DNA of 64,000 nucleotides from Marseilla massiliensis (GCF_016899955.1 NZ_JACJJL010000001.1:248001-312000), one strand, 5' to 3'. Positions 17,958 through 28,507 are shown, numbered from the stretch's first letter. Program-made: numbers and translations. The notes: generated from the sequence alone by a model not told the origin.

Positions 17958-20801
17958 ATGAGAAATTTATTATTGTCATTGATGGCCATGTCGTTTGCGG
18001 TGTCGGCGGCGCAAGAGAGCGTCTGCATCAACGGCGACTGGCAGTTTCGCTACGCCCCGGGCCCGCGCCAGGCCGACTCGATAGCGGCGTCGGGGTTTTA
18101 CGACCCGGAGCGCCCCGCGCGCGGTTTCACCACGGTCAAAGTGCCGTCGTGCTGGGCCGTGCAGGGCTTCGAGGAGCCCGTCTACCGCGAGTTCAAGGAC
18201 GCGCCCCACAGCGAAGGCTTCTACCTCAGGCACTTCCGCGTGCCCCGTTCGTTTGCCGGCAAGCGCGTGCTGCTGCATTTCGGCGGCGTGTGGGCGTCGG
18301 CCGAGGTGTGGCTCAACGGCCGATGGGTGGGGCGCCACGACAGCGGTTTCACCTCGTTTTCCTACGACGTGACGGGCCATGTCAGCGCCGACGCCGACAA
18401 TTTGCTTGCTGTCCGCGTCAGGCAAGTGTACCCGGGGTATGTCTGCGACACCTACGACGACTGGTCGCTTGGCGGCATCTACCGCGACGTGACGCTCGAA
18501 GCCATGCCCGCCAAGCGCTGGATTGACGCCGTGAGGGTGGTGACCGACTTCGACAAAGACTACCGCGACGCCGACCTGAAGATGAAGGTCATGGTGATAG
18601 ACCGCCACAAGAACACCCTGCCGGGCAACTACCGGAGCCCCGGGCAGCCCTATGTGCTGCGCTTCACGCTGCTCGATGCCGGCGGCGACACGGTGCAGAC
18701 GGTGGAAAGGCGCGTGGCGGCCCACACCTCGACCGGGCGCGAGACAGCCGTGACCATGCGCGTGGCGGAGCCCCGCCAGTGGAATGCCGAGCACCCGTAC
18801 CTGTACACCCTGCGCGTCGAACTGGTTGAGCCCGACGGCGTGAGCCAGGCTTCGGTGCAGCGCATAGGCTTCCGCGAGGTTACCACCGACGGCGGCGTGC
18901 TGCGCGTCAACGGCCGGCCGGTGAAGCTGCGCGGCGTCAACCACCACGACGAGTACCCCGACGTGGGGCGCGCCACCACGCGCGAGCACTGGCTGCGCGA
19001 CCTCCGGCTGATGAAGGCGGCCAACATCAACTATGTCAGGACGGCCCATTACCAGCACGCCAAGGGCTTCATCGAGCTTTGCGACTCGATTGGCATGTAT
19101 GTCGGGGGCGAGGTTTCGCTCGGCGGGGCGGGCGGCATGGCCGTCGACCCGGGCTTCACGGCGGGCTCGATGCTGCGCACGGTGGAGACCGTGGAGCGCG
19201 ATGTCAACAACCCGTCGGTGATATACTGGTCGGTGGGCAACGAGGATGCGCTCACCGGCATGTACCTCAGGGCGGCGCGGGTGGTAAAGGCGCTCGACGG
19301 CACGAGGCCCATATTGCTGCCGTGGAACGCCGACGGCAGCCTGCCCGAAGAGATTGACATCAGGGTGCCCCACTACTGGACGGCGGGCGAATACGACTCT
19401 CTTGCGGCCACAAGCGACCGCCCTGTGATAACAACAGAGTACACCCACGCCTTCGGCACCGACCGTTTCGGGGGGCTTGCCGACAGGTGGCGCGCGCTCA
19501 CAAGCCACCCGGCCGGGGCCGGCGGGGCTGTGTGGATGTGGGCAGACCAGGGCATCAAGACGCCAACGAGGCGCGACGAGAAGCGCTATGGCGGCATTGT
19601 CAAGGACGACCCTTACCTGCGCATCAGCTCAAACGGGTGGGACGGGATTGTTGACTCCTACCGCAACACAACGCGCGACTACCTTGAGCTGAAGGCTGTA
19701 TATGCCCCCGTGAGGACAGCCTGCGGCAGCGTGGACATTGCCGATGGGGCCGACACCGCCCTCATAGCTGTGCGCAACGACTACGACTTCACGCCACTGG
19801 GCTCGGTCAGGGTGGCCTGGACGCTGTGCAAAGACGGCCAGAGGCTCGACTCGGCCACCGTCCGCGCCGACGCCGCGCCCCACTCGCTGGGGCTCGTGAA
19901 GGTGCCACTCGGCAGGCTGGGCGCCGTCGGGCGCGGAGAGACGGCATACGTGCTGATGGTCTTTGCCGACTCGCTGGGCCGCGAGATTGGGCGCAACAGC
20001 GTAGAGCTGAAGCCCGCCTCGTATGCCGAAGGGAAGCCTGCCGCCGCGGCGGCAGCGCCGTCGGTGGCCGACAACAGTGGCGAACTGAGCGTCAGGGCAG
20101 GCGACATGGAATATGTGTTCAGCCGCGCCACGGGCATGCCGGTGTCCGTATCGAAGGGCGGAACGAAGGTGATGGGGGCCATGCGGCCCACCGTTTGGCA
20201 CAAGTTTAACGAGGGAGACATGACCATCAGGGGCCGTAAGTTTGCCAAAGGCGTAAGCCCCGACAAGCTGGTGCCGGGCAAGGCGGAGCTCACCGTGGCC
20301 CGCGACAGCGGCTGCATCGTGCTCCGCTCGGTGGTGGCTTATGTGGCCAACGACAGCAACAGGCTTGAGGCCGACATGCGCTACCGCATCGACGGCAGCG
20401 GCAGGATGGCCGTAGAATACTCCATCGCGACCGACTTCCAGACCAACATGCTGCCGCTCGTAGGGCTGCAGGCGGCAATGTCGCCAGGCACAACGCTCGA
20501 AAGGTGGTTCGGACTGGGCCCTTGCGACACTCATCCCAACAAGCGGGAGGCCGCCGTGATGGGCCTGTGGGACGGGCGAAACGCCTACGGCACCAAGCAG
20601 ATGAGGTGGGCCGAGGTGGGCAGCGGCGGCCTTATGGTCAGGCTGACGGCACCCGGCCATCTCGTGCGCGACGCCTCCTCGCCCGACGTGTTGCGCTTTG
20701 CCACACGGGTGCTCTGCCGACCCGAGAAGGGCAGGCTTAAGGAACCCGGCACCCGACTGCCGTCGAAGGGCACATACAACGGCACGCTCTGCATTGAGTG
20801 A
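17958..20801 (+). CDS. GH2 beta-galactosidase
   Basis: 947 residues from MRNLLLSLMAMSFAVSAAQ (signal peptide). Domains in order are the sugar-binding jelly roll (about 25-190; NGDWQFRYAP, GVWASAEVWLNG), an Ig-like domain, the TIM barrel (about 300-570; LRGVNHHDEYPDVGR, YVRTAHY) and a C-terminal beta-sandwich of the Bgal_small_N type (LERWFGLGPCDTHPNKR). The acid/base is Glu429 in VGNEDA and the nucleophile Glu494 in ITTEYTHAFG. It removes beta-linked galactose, here probably from pectic galactan next to the PL11 lyase. The stop lies about 12 bases from the broken end of the HTCS pseudogene on the other strand. Confidence 0.94.
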   Translation: MRNLLLSLMAMSFAVSAAQESVCINGDWQFRYAPGPRQADSIAASGFYDPERPARGFTTVKVPSCWAVQGFEEPVYREFKDAPHSEGFYLRHFRVPRSFAGKRVLLHFGGVWASAEVWLNGRWVGRHDSGFTSFSYDVTGHVSADADNLLAVRVRQVYPGYVCDTYDDWSLGGIYRDVTLEAMPAKRWIDAVRVVTDFDKDYRDADLKMKVMVIDRHKNTLPGNYRSPGQPYVLRFTLLDAGGDTVQTVERRVAAHTSTGRETAVTMRVAEPRQWNAEHPYLYTLRVELVEPDGVSQASVQRIGFREVTTDGGVLRVNGRPVKLRGVNHHDEYPDVGRATTREHWLRDLRLMKAANINYVRTAHYQHAKGFIELCDSIGMYVGGEVSLGGAGGMAVDPGFTAGSMLRTVETVERDVNNPSVIYWSVGNEDALTGMYLRAARVVKALDGTRPILLPWNADGSLPEEIDIRVPHYWTAGEYDSLAATSDRPVITTEYTHAFGTDRFGGLADRWRALTSHPAGAGGAVWMWADQGIKTPTRRDEKRYGGIVKDDPYLRISSNGWDGIVDSYRNTTRDYLELKAVYAPVRTACGSVDIADGADTALIAVRNDYDFTPLGSVRVAWTLCKDGQRLDSATVRADAAPHSLGLVKVPLGRLGAVGRGETAYVLMVFADSLGREIGRNSVELKPASYAEGKPAAAAAAPSVADNSGELSVRAGDMEYVFSRATGMPVSVSKGGTKVMGAMRPTVWHKFNEGDMTIRGRKFAKGVSPDKLVPGKAELTVARDSGCIVLRSVVAYVANDSNRLEADMRYRIDGSGRMAVEYSIATDFQTNMLPLVGLQAAMSPGTTLERWFGLGPCDTHPNKREAAVMGLWDGRNAYGTKQMRWAEVGSGGLMVRLTAPGHLVRDASSPDVLRFATRVLCRPEKGRLKEPGTRLPSKGTYNGTLCIE

Positions 20802-23389
20802 CAAACCCCAGCCGCGTCGTGGAACGAGTCGGCAATGGCCCTGAGGAAGGCCACGATGTCGGTCTCTTCGAGTGAGGGCTGCAGCTTGTCTTCCTCCATC
20901 CGCCTGAACTCCAGCAGCTGGTTGATGAGCCGCATCATGCGGTCGGTGTTGCGTTTCAGGCTGTCGGCCGACTGCTTGAGCGCCTTTGGGAAGTCGGCCG
21001 ACTGCCTCATGGCGTCGACGTTGCCCCTGATGAGCGTCAGCGGGGTGCGGAATTCGTGGGATATGTCGGTGAAGAACTTAATCTTGAAGTCGGTGAGCCG
21101 TTTTTCCATGGCTATGTCACGGCGCTGTCGGTATACCGTGCGCAGGTGGCTGAAGGCGGTGAAGGCCACAGCTGCCGCCGCAATGATGTATAGCGCAATG
21201 GCCCATGGCGTGGCCCACAGGGGCGGCTCCACCACCACCGGCAGCCTGATGGCCGTGCCTGAGCCCGACGCCTTCACCATGAGGGTGTATCGGCCCGTGG
21301 GCAGGTCGCGGTAGGAGGCGATGTTCATGGGCGACCATTCGCTCCACCGGCTGTCTTAGCCTTCGAGGAAGAAAGTGTATCTTGACTGCTGGCTTCCCAT
21401 GCCGTAGCTGAAGTCAGAGAAGCGCAGCGTTATTGTGTTCTGGTCGTGGTCGAGCCTCAGTTCGGGGCCTCCGTCACGCCCGAAGGCAGCCGGGGGCAGC
21501 CCGGTCAGCGGCGACCCGTTGACGAGCACCTGCGTCAGCGCCATCGGCAACGGCTGCCTGGGCTCGGCTGTCGCGGCAGCGGCAGGCCCGGCCACCACTA
21601 TCCCGGCCATCGAGCCGAGCATCACCCTGCCGTCGGCCAGGCTTGCGGCGCAGTCTTCGTTGAATGTGTTGAGCAGGTGGTAGGTGCCGAAGTGCATGTT
21701 GTCGATGGTGCCGTCGGGCCTTATCACCGAGCATCCGTCGATGGTTGCGGCCCAGATGTTGCCGGCTGTATCGGCCGTGATGGCCTTGACCACGTCGTTG
21801 GCGAGCCCGTCGGCCACGGTTATGCGCTCTGCCACCCGGCCTCGGCTGAGCCTGTAGATGCCGTTGCCGTCGGTTCCCACCCATGTGTTCCCTCTGCCGT
21901 CGCATAGCAGGCACAGCACGGCGTTGTCCTTGGCTCCGCTTTTGAGCCATGTCTCGGCGATGCGGCCGGGGGCTGTCAGTATACTGTCGGGGTTGAAGCA
22001 CACCACCCGGTCGTTTGATGCCACCACGATGTTTCCCCTGTTGTCGAGTGCCATCTTGCGGGCGTCAAGTTTTTTGTCGGGCCCAATGACGTGGCGGAAG
22101 GCCATGCCTCCGCCGGCTGTGGGCACGGCAAGGTCTACGCATCCCTCGAGGCTTGACAGCCACATGCGACCCTTCCGGTCTCTGAGCACGCAGTCGATGC
22201 GGTTGGCAGCCGGCGATGCCGGGTTGCCGGGGGTGTGGCGGTAGGCTTTCGAGCCTACCATGAGGCCGTCGGTTTTCGTCCCGATCCACATCTCGCCGGC
22301 CGGCCCCGTGGCGGCGGAGATGTACCTTATGGTGTCCGTCTGGCGCAGTTGCCTTGGCTGCATGCCCTCGATGGCGAACAGGCAGCCCGCGTTGTTTGAC
22401 GCCACAATGCCTATACCGGGCAGCCTTTTTAGCATCCTTGTCTCGTTGGAGCGGTCGCGCTGACCGTCGGCGTTGAGGTTTATCACCCTGAAGTTGCTCT
22501 GCGTGGCCTTCAGGCAGGCCACCCCCTGCCGCTCCTGGCTTAGCCAGATGTTGCCGTTGCGGTCTTCGGCCAGTGCTATTATGAAGTTGCTGCCTATCAG
22601 TTTCCGGCTGTCGTCCTTGGTGATGTGGGTGTGCTGGCCCGTCCGTTTGTCGTACAGGTGTAGCCCGTTGCCGTATGTCGATATCCACACCAGGCCGTTG
22701 TCTTGCGACACCACCTTTACCTTCGGGCTGAGGTTTGACTGTATGAGCAGTTTCGGATATACGTTCAGTGTGAACGTCTTGCCTGTCTTGGCGTCGGTGT
22801 ACACCACGTCTCCGTTGGCGGTAAACCTTATGTGGTTGCCTTTGTTGTCTGTCAACGTGCCCCTGCTGCTGCGGCGCGGCGCGCCTTTGCCGGCCGGGTT
22901 GCGCCTGTAGGTGAACTTCCCGCCGCTGTAGGCAACCGTTGCCGTGCCGTTGTTTTCGTCTTCAAGGGTGATGCTTCCGTCGGCGTTCATCGTGGCGTGG
23001 CTGAACGACAGGCCGTAGAGACCGCATCCGGTGTAGTCTACAAACTTGCCTTTGCGGCAGTCGTAGGCAGTGTAGAAGTTGCCGTGCTGCCTTATCCAGA
23101 GCAGCCCGTCGCGCCATTGCCTGATGTCTTCTATGTGGCGCGCCGACAGCAGGCGCGTGTCGCCGCGCTCCGTCGGCACGTATTTTGAGTATGTGTAACC
23201 GTCATACCTGTACAGCGCATACATGGAGCCGAACCACATGAAGCCGTCTTCGTCTTGGGCGATGCATCGTATGTTGTTGTCGGGAAAGCCTTCGCTGGTG
23301 GTCAGCGTGCGCCCGATGATGGTAGGCTGTGCGCGCAGCTGCACGCACATAAGGGCCATGCACACGGCCAGAGCCGTGCGCGGCAGCAT
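20800..23389 (-). pseudogene. Decayed hybrid two-component (HTCS) regulator
   Basis: The gene starts MLPRTALAVCMALMCVQLRAQ at 23389 and encodes Reg_prop propeller repeats (GFPDNNIRCIAQDEDGFMWFG, GNTWVGTDGNGIYRL). In the Y_Y_Y domain the frame hits TAA at 21356-21358, where the family has a tyrosine (FFLEG, stop, DSRWSEWSP). The same frame continues without a shift through a membrane helix (about 21170-21240) and a HisKA domain (DISHEFRTPLTLIRGN, His box). Homology stops at about 20812, after ADSFHDAA. The HATPase, receiver and AraC domains are gone and the sequence runs into the GH2 end. So there are two lesions: one nonsense codon and one deletion. It probably once regulated the neighbouring pectin genes. 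Confidence 0.88.
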
Positions 23390-23426
23390 GTTCCTGATGT
23401 TGCTTGGCGCCGTCGGGTTCCTTCCG

Positions 23427-25121
23427 TTACGCGTCTTTCTGGCGTGTGCCCATCCTTGCTTCCACCACGTTGACAACGTAGTCGCCCAACTTTTCGCACT
23501 CGCTGACGATGTCCATGTACATCGTTCCGATGGCGTAAGTGTACTCATGGTTGTTCACATCGTTGATGTTCTGGCTCTTTAGCTGGTTCCGGTAGTTGTT
23601 TATCTCGTTCTCGATGTTGAACGAACGGTTCACGTCGAAGTTGTCCTTGCGCCCTGTGAGCAGCACGTTCATCTGCGTCAGGCTGTCGTCGGTGAGCTCA
23701 AACATCTGGTGCAGGTGCTCGTACTGGCGCTCGGTGAAGTCTTCTTTGCCCGCCATCTTGCGGTTGATTGTGCGGGCTATGTTGTAACAACTGTCGCCGA
23801 TGCTTTCCAGTTCGGATATCTCGCGCAGCATGGCCCGTATCTTTGCCTTGGTCTCGTCGCTCAGGTGGGCGTCGCTAACGCTGTCCAAGTACTTGGCAAT
23901 CTCTATCTCCATGTTGTCGCTAATGCCCTCATACTTCTCTATTCTGCTGAATAGCTTGTTGAAGTCGGCGTCGTTCTGCGTGCCGAGGAGTTCGCGCACG
24001 AACCCGAACATGCGCTGTATGCGCTCGGCGAAGGCCTGTATTTCCTTCTGCGCCTCGAGCACGGAGAGCTCCGGTGTCTTCATGATTGCGTTGCCGCCGA
24101 TGTAGCGCAGGCGGAACTCGTCTTCGTCGTCGGTTCCCCGTGGCTTTATCATCCAGCACACAAGTCGCTCAATTTGCGGGATGAACCACACGAGTATGCA
24201 CGTGTTGCATACGTTGAACGATGTGTGGAACGCGGCAAGCACCACCGAGAGCTTTACCGGGTCGGTGCTTCCCGAGAGCGGGTCGTAGTTGACGAAGCTG
24301 CACACCGCGTCGACAAAGGGGTAGAAGCAGCACAGCACCCAGAACACGCCGAACACATTGAACACCAGGTGGGCCAGGGCGGCGCGGCGCGCCTGGGTGT
24401 TGGCCCCGAGCGCCGCAAGGTTGGCGGTGGCCGTGGTTCCGATGTTCTCTCCCATGACAAGGGCTATCCCGAGGTACACCGGCAGCACGCCGCTCGAGCA
24501 CAGCACCATGGTGATGGCCATGAGGGCGGCCGACGACTGCAGTATGCACGTGAGCAGGGTTCCTATGAGCAAGAATATGACGATGGTGATATAGCTGCTT
24601 GTGTCGAATGAGCTGAAGAAGCGAAGCAGCTCTTCGTTGTGTCCGAGATCCATGGCCGCGCCGGTCTCGCTGAGCATTGCGAGTGAGAAAAACATGAAGG
24701 CAATGCCGAAAAGGAAGTCGCCGAGGTATCTGTGGCGCCTGGTGTAGATGAGCAGTATGGCTATGATGAATGCGGGGAATACAACGTTGGTGAAGTTGAA
24801 CGAGAACCCGAGGCTCATTATCCAGGCCGTCAGCGTCGTGCCGATGTTTGCCCCCATTATGACCGAGATGGCCTGGGCGAGGGTCAGCAGGCCCGCATTG
24901 ACAAACGAGACGGTCATCACCGTGGTGGCTGATGAGGACTGGACGGCGCACGTGACGAACATTCCGGTGATGATGCCGGTAACGCGGTTCTTGGTCATTG
25001 TGCCCAGAATGTGGCGCAATTGCGACCCGGCCATTTTCTGCAGGGCTTCGCTCATGACCTTCATTCCGTAGATGAGCAGTGCGAGGGACCCGATAATCTT
25101 AAAAAAAATCCAAATCGACAT
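23427..25121 (-). CDS. Na+/phosphate symporter with C-terminal PhoU-like domain
   Basis: 564 residues. Two inverted NptA/PNaS repeats carry the signature QSSSATTVM (about 61) and QSSAALMAI (about 193), among about eight to nine membrane helices over residues 1-340. A cytoplasmic helical PhoU-like domain covers about 360-555. The architecture and length fit the bacterial Na/Pi-cotransporter II family, which imports phosphate with sodium. It is divergent from the nucleoside kinase. Its stop is 38 bases before the start of the HTCS pseudogene. Confidence 0.93.
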   Translation of the reverse strand: MSIWIFFKIIGSLALLIYGMKVMSEALQKMAGSQLRHILGTMTKNRVTGIITGMFVTCAVQSSSATTVMTVSFVNAGLLTLAQAISVIMGANIGTTLTAWIMSLGFSFNFTNVVFPAFIIAILLIYTRRHRYLGDFLFGIAFMFFSLAMLSETGAAMDLGHNEELLRFFSSFDTSSYITIVIFLLIGTLLTCILQSSAALMAITMVLCSSGVLPVYLGIALVMGENIGTTATANLAALGANTQARRAALAHLVFNVFGVFWVLCCFYPFVDAVCSFVNYDPLSGSTDPVKLSVVLAAFHTSFNVCNTCILVWFIPQIERLVCWMIKPRGTDDEDEFRLRYIGGNAIMKTPELSVLEAQKEIQAFAERIQRMFGFVRELLGTQNDADFNKLFSRIEKYEGISDNMEIEIAKYLDSVSDAHLSDETKAKIRAMLREISELESIGDSCYNIARTINRKMAGKEDFTERQYEHLHQMFELTDDSLTQMNVLLTGRKDNFDVNRSFNIENEINNYRNQLKSQNINDVNNHEYTYAIGTMYMDIVSECEKLGDYVVNVVEARMGTRQKDA

Positions 25122-25171
25122 ATTTTAATATAATTTGTTTCGCGATATTGCGTCATGTCGGGAAAACGGCG

Positions 25172-25179
25172 TAACTTTA
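25172..25179 (+). promoter_or_regulatory. -7 element for the nucleoside kinase
   Basis: TAACTTTA, one base off consensus, 29 bases before the start. Confidence 0.45.
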
Positions 25180-25207
25180 CAAACGTTAATCCCAAAAGGC
25201 CATTGTT

Positions 25208-26869
25208 ATGGAACAGATGATACAAATCCGTTGCAAAAATAATAAAAAAACAAAAAACATTCGCATCGGAAGCACACTTTCTGAGGTATATGATGAATTT
25301 GGGCTCGAAATGGACTATGGCCCTGTGAGCGCCAAGGTGAACAACCGAGTTGAGGGGATGCATTACCGCGTTTACAACAGCAAGGACGTCGAGTTCCTCT
25401 CGCTTAAGTGCACATCGGGGTGGCGGGCATACGTCAGGAGCCTCTTTTTCGTGCTTTGCAAGGCTGTTCACGACCTTTATCCCGACGGGAAAGTGTATAT
25501 TGACATACCCGTGTCGAACGGCTACTACTGCGACCTGAACATCGGGCGGTACATCACTTACGACGACGTAGACCGCTTGCGGGCGCGCATGCAGGAAATA
25601 ATTGACATGGCGCTGCCCATCCACCGCCACGAGAGCACCACGGAAGAGGCCATCGAGATATTCCGCAAGCTGGGCTCGGAGTCGAAGGTCAAGCTGCTCG
25701 AAAGCACCGGGAGCCTGTACACCACGTACTACGAGATTGACGGGTATCACGACAATTACTATGGCACGGTGCTCACAAACACGGCCTACCTGCACCTGTT
25801 CGGGCTGGAGAAGTATTTTGACGGGCTGCTGCTGCGCATACCGTCGATGGACGACCCGTCGAAGCTGGGCGAGTTCCTCAAGCAAGACAAGCTGTTCGAG
25901 ATATTCAAGGAGCACCACCACTGGCAGCAGATACTGGGGCTGAGAACCATCGGCGACCTCAACGAGGCTGCCGACAAGGGCATGGCCACGCAGCTCATCA
26001 CCCTGTCGGAGGCCCTGCAGGAGAAGAAGATAGTGAACATTGCCGAGGACATTGCCGACCGCCGCGGGGTGAAGATGGTGCTCATCGCGGGCCCGTCGTC
26101 GAGCGGGAAGACCACCACATGCAAGCGCCTTTCGATACAGTTGCTGGCCAACGGGCTGCACCCGGTGCCCATATCGCTCGACGATTACTTCGTAGACAGG
26201 GAGCTGACGCCCAAGGACGAGAGCGGCGAATACGACTTCGAGCACCTGCATGCGCTCAACCTCGACCTGCTCAACGAGCAGATGAACGCGCTGTTCAGGG
26301 GCGAAGAGGTGGAGCTGCCCAAGTATAACTTCCAGGCGGGGCGCAGCGAGCGCAGCGGTAGGCGGCTGAGGCTCGAGGGCAACGAGGTGCTCGTGGTAGA
26401 GGGGATACATGCGCTCAACCCCGAGCTCACGTCGAAAATACCCGACCCGCTCATCTATCGCGTCTACGCATCGGCGCTGACCACCATCCTGCTCGATTCG
26501 CACAACTACATCCCAACGACCGACAACAGGCTGCTGAGGCGCATCATCCGCGACTACAAATACCGCGGGGTGTCGGCCCTCGAGACCATACGCCGGTGGC
26601 CGTCGGTGAGGGCCGGCGAGAACAAGTGGATTTTCCCGTACCAGGAGAATGCCGACGCCATGTTCAACACGGCAATGCTTTTCGAGCTGGCCGTGCTCAA
26701 GACGCAGGCCGAGCCGTTGCTGGAGCTGGTGCCTGAGAACGCCGACGAGTACAGCGAGGCGTACAGGCTGCTGAAGTTCCTGCGCTACATCAGGCCCATA
26801 CCCAACCGCCAGGTGCCGTCGACATCGCTGCTGCGCGAGTTTCTCGGGGGCAGTTCGTTCAAGTATTGA
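25208..26869 (+). CDS. Nucleoside (uridine) kinase-like protein with TGS N-terminus
   Basis: 553 residues. The N-terminus (about 1-65) resembles a TGS domain, followed by a ThrRS editing-like region to about 240. The kinase domain has the Walker A loop GPSSSGKTT at about 296, then ISLDDYFVDRELTPKDESGEYDFEHL and the lid region (NRLLRRIIRDYKYRGVSA). This fusion is the usual Bacteroidota form of the uridine kinase/phosphoribulokinase family. It phosphorylates a nucleoside using ATP or GTP in the cytoplasm; the exact substrate is not shown by the sequence. Confidence 0.9.
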   Translation: MEQMIQIRCKNNKKTKNIRIGSTLSEVYDEFGLEMDYGPVSAKVNNRVEGMHYRVYNSKDVEFLSLKCTSGWRAYVRSLFFVLCKAVHDLYPDGKVYIDIPVSNGYYCDLNIGRYITYDDVDRLRARMQEIIDMALPIHRHESTTEEAIEIFRKLGSESKVKLLESTGSLYTTYYEIDGYHDNYYGTVLTNTAYLHLFGLEKYFDGLLLRIPSMDDPSKLGEFLKQDKLFEIFKEHHHWQQILGLRTIGDLNEAADKGMATQLITLSEALQEKKIVNIAEDIADRRGVKMVLIAGPSSSGKTTTCKRLSIQLLANGLHPVPISLDDYFVDRELTPKDESGEYDFEHLHALNLDLLNEQMNALFRGEEVELPKYNFQAGRSERSGRRLRLEGNEVLVVEGIHALNPELTSKIPDPLIYRVYASALTTILLDSHNYIPTTDNRLLRRIIRDYKYRGVSALETIRRWPSVRAGENKWIFPYQENADAMFNTAMLFELAVLKTQAEPLLELVPENADEYSEAYRLLKFLRYIRPIPNRQVPSTSLLREFLGGSSFKY

Positions 26870-26928
26870 CCGCCCGGCTGCCAAGGCTTACGGGCCGCAT
26901 GCCGCAACACGCTGGATGTCAGTGTGTT

Positions 26929-27016
26929 GTGAAACGTGCCGTTTCGCATTGCGAAACGGCACGTTTTGTATTGCCGAACGGCCCGTTCCGCACCCCCGTA
27001 TGGCCCATTCTGCAGT
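26929..27016. repeat. 22-base repeat array 4 (4 units)
   Basis: Units start at 26929, 26951, 26973 and 26995. Units 1 and 2 form a 16-pair perfect hairpin (26932-26947 with 26951-26966, 3-base loop) whose arms carry AACGTGCC instead of the usual AACGGCC, with the matching change opposite. It lies between the tandem kinase and CMD-cupin genes, and no gene is seen in 26870-27258. Confidence 0.83.
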
Positions 27017-27182
27017 GCCGCCGCTGCGTCGCCGCCCGCCATTGCCAAAGCCCGCGGCTTGTGCGGCCGCCGCTGCCTCGGGGCGGGGCTGTTGCCGGCC
27101 GTGGCGCGCGGGGCAGTGCAATATCTGTAAAAAGCATACACCTATCAGTGTTTGTGGTTGTGCCGGCCACGCATTTTTTGCT

Positions 27183-27190
27183 TACCTTTG
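27183..27190 (+). promoter_or_regulatory. -7 element for the CMD-cupin gene
   Basis: TACCTTTG, 69 bases before the start. TTTG at 27151 is further than usual. Confidence 0.5.
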
Positions 27191-27258
27191 CGCCATTGAA
27201 AGGCCCGGCGCGGCCGGCGGAGCCGTTGCGGGCCCACAAACTGCTAAAACATACGATT

Positions 27259-28377
27259 ATGAAAAAGGCTAAGAGAATCATTGCCGTGCTCGCAGCAGCT
27301 ATCGTGACGGCCACGGCGGGCGCACAGACTAAAAACAACGGAGTTATGGAAAACGTACTTGACAGGCGGCAGCAGCACATTGTCGCCATCGCAAACCTTG
27401 AGGCCCGGGGTGAACAGGGCCTGCTGGGCGAGGCCATCTCGGCCGCGCTCGATGACAGCGTGACTGTAAACGACATCAAGGAGGCCCTTTCGCAGCTTTA
27501 CGCTTACACGGGATTCCCGCGCAGCCTCAATGCCCTCGGCACACTGCAGCGCGTGGTGGCCGAGCGCGCGCAGGCCGGAAAGGCCAGCGTAGAGGGCCGC
27601 GACGCCGACCCGCTGCCCGAAGGATACGATGCCCTCAAGCAGGGCACGGAGGTGCAGACAAAGCTGACGGGCAAGCCATACGACTACAAGTTCGCGCCCG
27701 CGACCGACTATTACCTCAAGGCCCACCTCTTCGGCGACATCTTCGCGCGCAACAACCTCACCTTCGCCGAGCGCGAACTGGTAACGGTGAGCGCCCTGTC
27801 GGGCATCGAGGGGGCCGAGCCGCAGCTCAGGTCGCACATCAACGGGGCGCGCAACATGGGGCTCTCCGACGCCGAGATACACTCCATACCGCTCACGCTG
27901 GCCGCACGCGGGGCCGAGGCCTCGGCCTACAGGGCCTCGAAGGCCATTGCCGATGTGTACGGCGAGGCTTTCGCGGGCGAGCAGCCGCTGCCATTCGCCA
28001 AGGGCGGCGAGAACACGGCTTACGCCAAATACTTCATTGGCAAGAGCTATCTTGCGCCACTTGCCAACGGCGAGGGCCGTCTGCCGGTGAGCAACGTCAC
28101 CTTTGAGCCGCGCTGCCGCAACAACTGGCACATACACAACGGTGGCGGGCAGATTCTCATCTGCGTCTACGGCAAAGGCTGGTATCAGGAGTGGGGCAAG
28201 CCGGCGCGCAGGCTCCAGCCGGGCGACGTGGTAGACATACCGGCCGGGGTGAAGCACTGGCACGGGGCCGCGGCCGACAGCTGGTTCCAGCACGTGGCCA
28301 TAAGCGTGCCGGCAGAGGGGGCGTCTACCGAATGGCTTGAGCCTGTTGCCGACGCCGACTACGACAAGCTTAAGTGA
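27259..28377 (+). CDS. Carboxymuconolactone decarboxylase-like / cupin fusion, secreted
   Basis: 372 residues from MKKAKRIIAVLAAAIVTATAGAQ, a signal peptide. Two CMD (AhpD-like) repeats follow: about 45-110 (AISAALDDSVTVNDIKEAL) and about 160-230 (FAERELVTVSALSGIEGAEPQL). A C-terminal cupin lies at about 275-360 with metal ligands in WHIHNGGGQ and KHWHG. CMD repeats often hold a redox Cys pair, and none is seen here. The family occurs in many Bacteroidota and its substrate is unknown. It ends at a strong terminator (28390-28426). Confidence 0.87.
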   Translation: MKKAKRIIAVLAAAIVTATAGAQTKNNGVMENVLDRRQQHIVAIANLEARGEQGLLGEAISAALDDSVTVNDIKEALSQLYAYTGFPRSLNALGTLQRVVAERAQAGKASVEGRDADPLPEGYDALKQGTEVQTKLTGKPYDYKFAPATDYYLKAHLFGDIFARNNLTFAERELVTVSALSGIEGAEPQLRSHINGARNMGLSDAEIHSIPLTLAARGAEASAYRASKAIADVYGEAFAGEQPLPFAKGGENTAYAKYFIGKSYLAPLANGEGRLPVSNVTFEPRCRNNWHIHNGGGQILICVYGKGWYQEWGKPARRLQPGDVVDIPAGVKHWHGAAADSWFQHVAISVPAEGASTEWLEPVADADYDKLK

Positions 28378-28389
28378 CTGCATTTGCCC

Positions 28390-28426
28390 AAAGAGGGGTG
28401 CATCCGCAGCGGATGCACCCCTCTTT
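28390..28426. terminator. Bidirectional terminator
   Basis: An 18-base perfect stem (28390-28407 with 28409-28426) flanked by AAAG and CTTT, separating the convergent CMD-cupin and DUF3108 genes. Confidence 0.85.
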
Positions 28427-28507
28427 GCGTTTCCGGCCGGCTGCCGGGCCGCCGCCGTTGCTCCCCCGCAGGCTCACGGCCGTTGGGGCGGCAGGGTGGC
28501 ACGGGCG

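Noticed and set aside
20585..21328. The 247-codon frame starting MNIASYRDLP as an independent histidine kinase
   Set aside because: It begins inside the Y_Y_Y domain, lies in frame with the upstream reading past one TAA, and lacks the ATPase domain. It is the broken 3' part of one HTCS gene.
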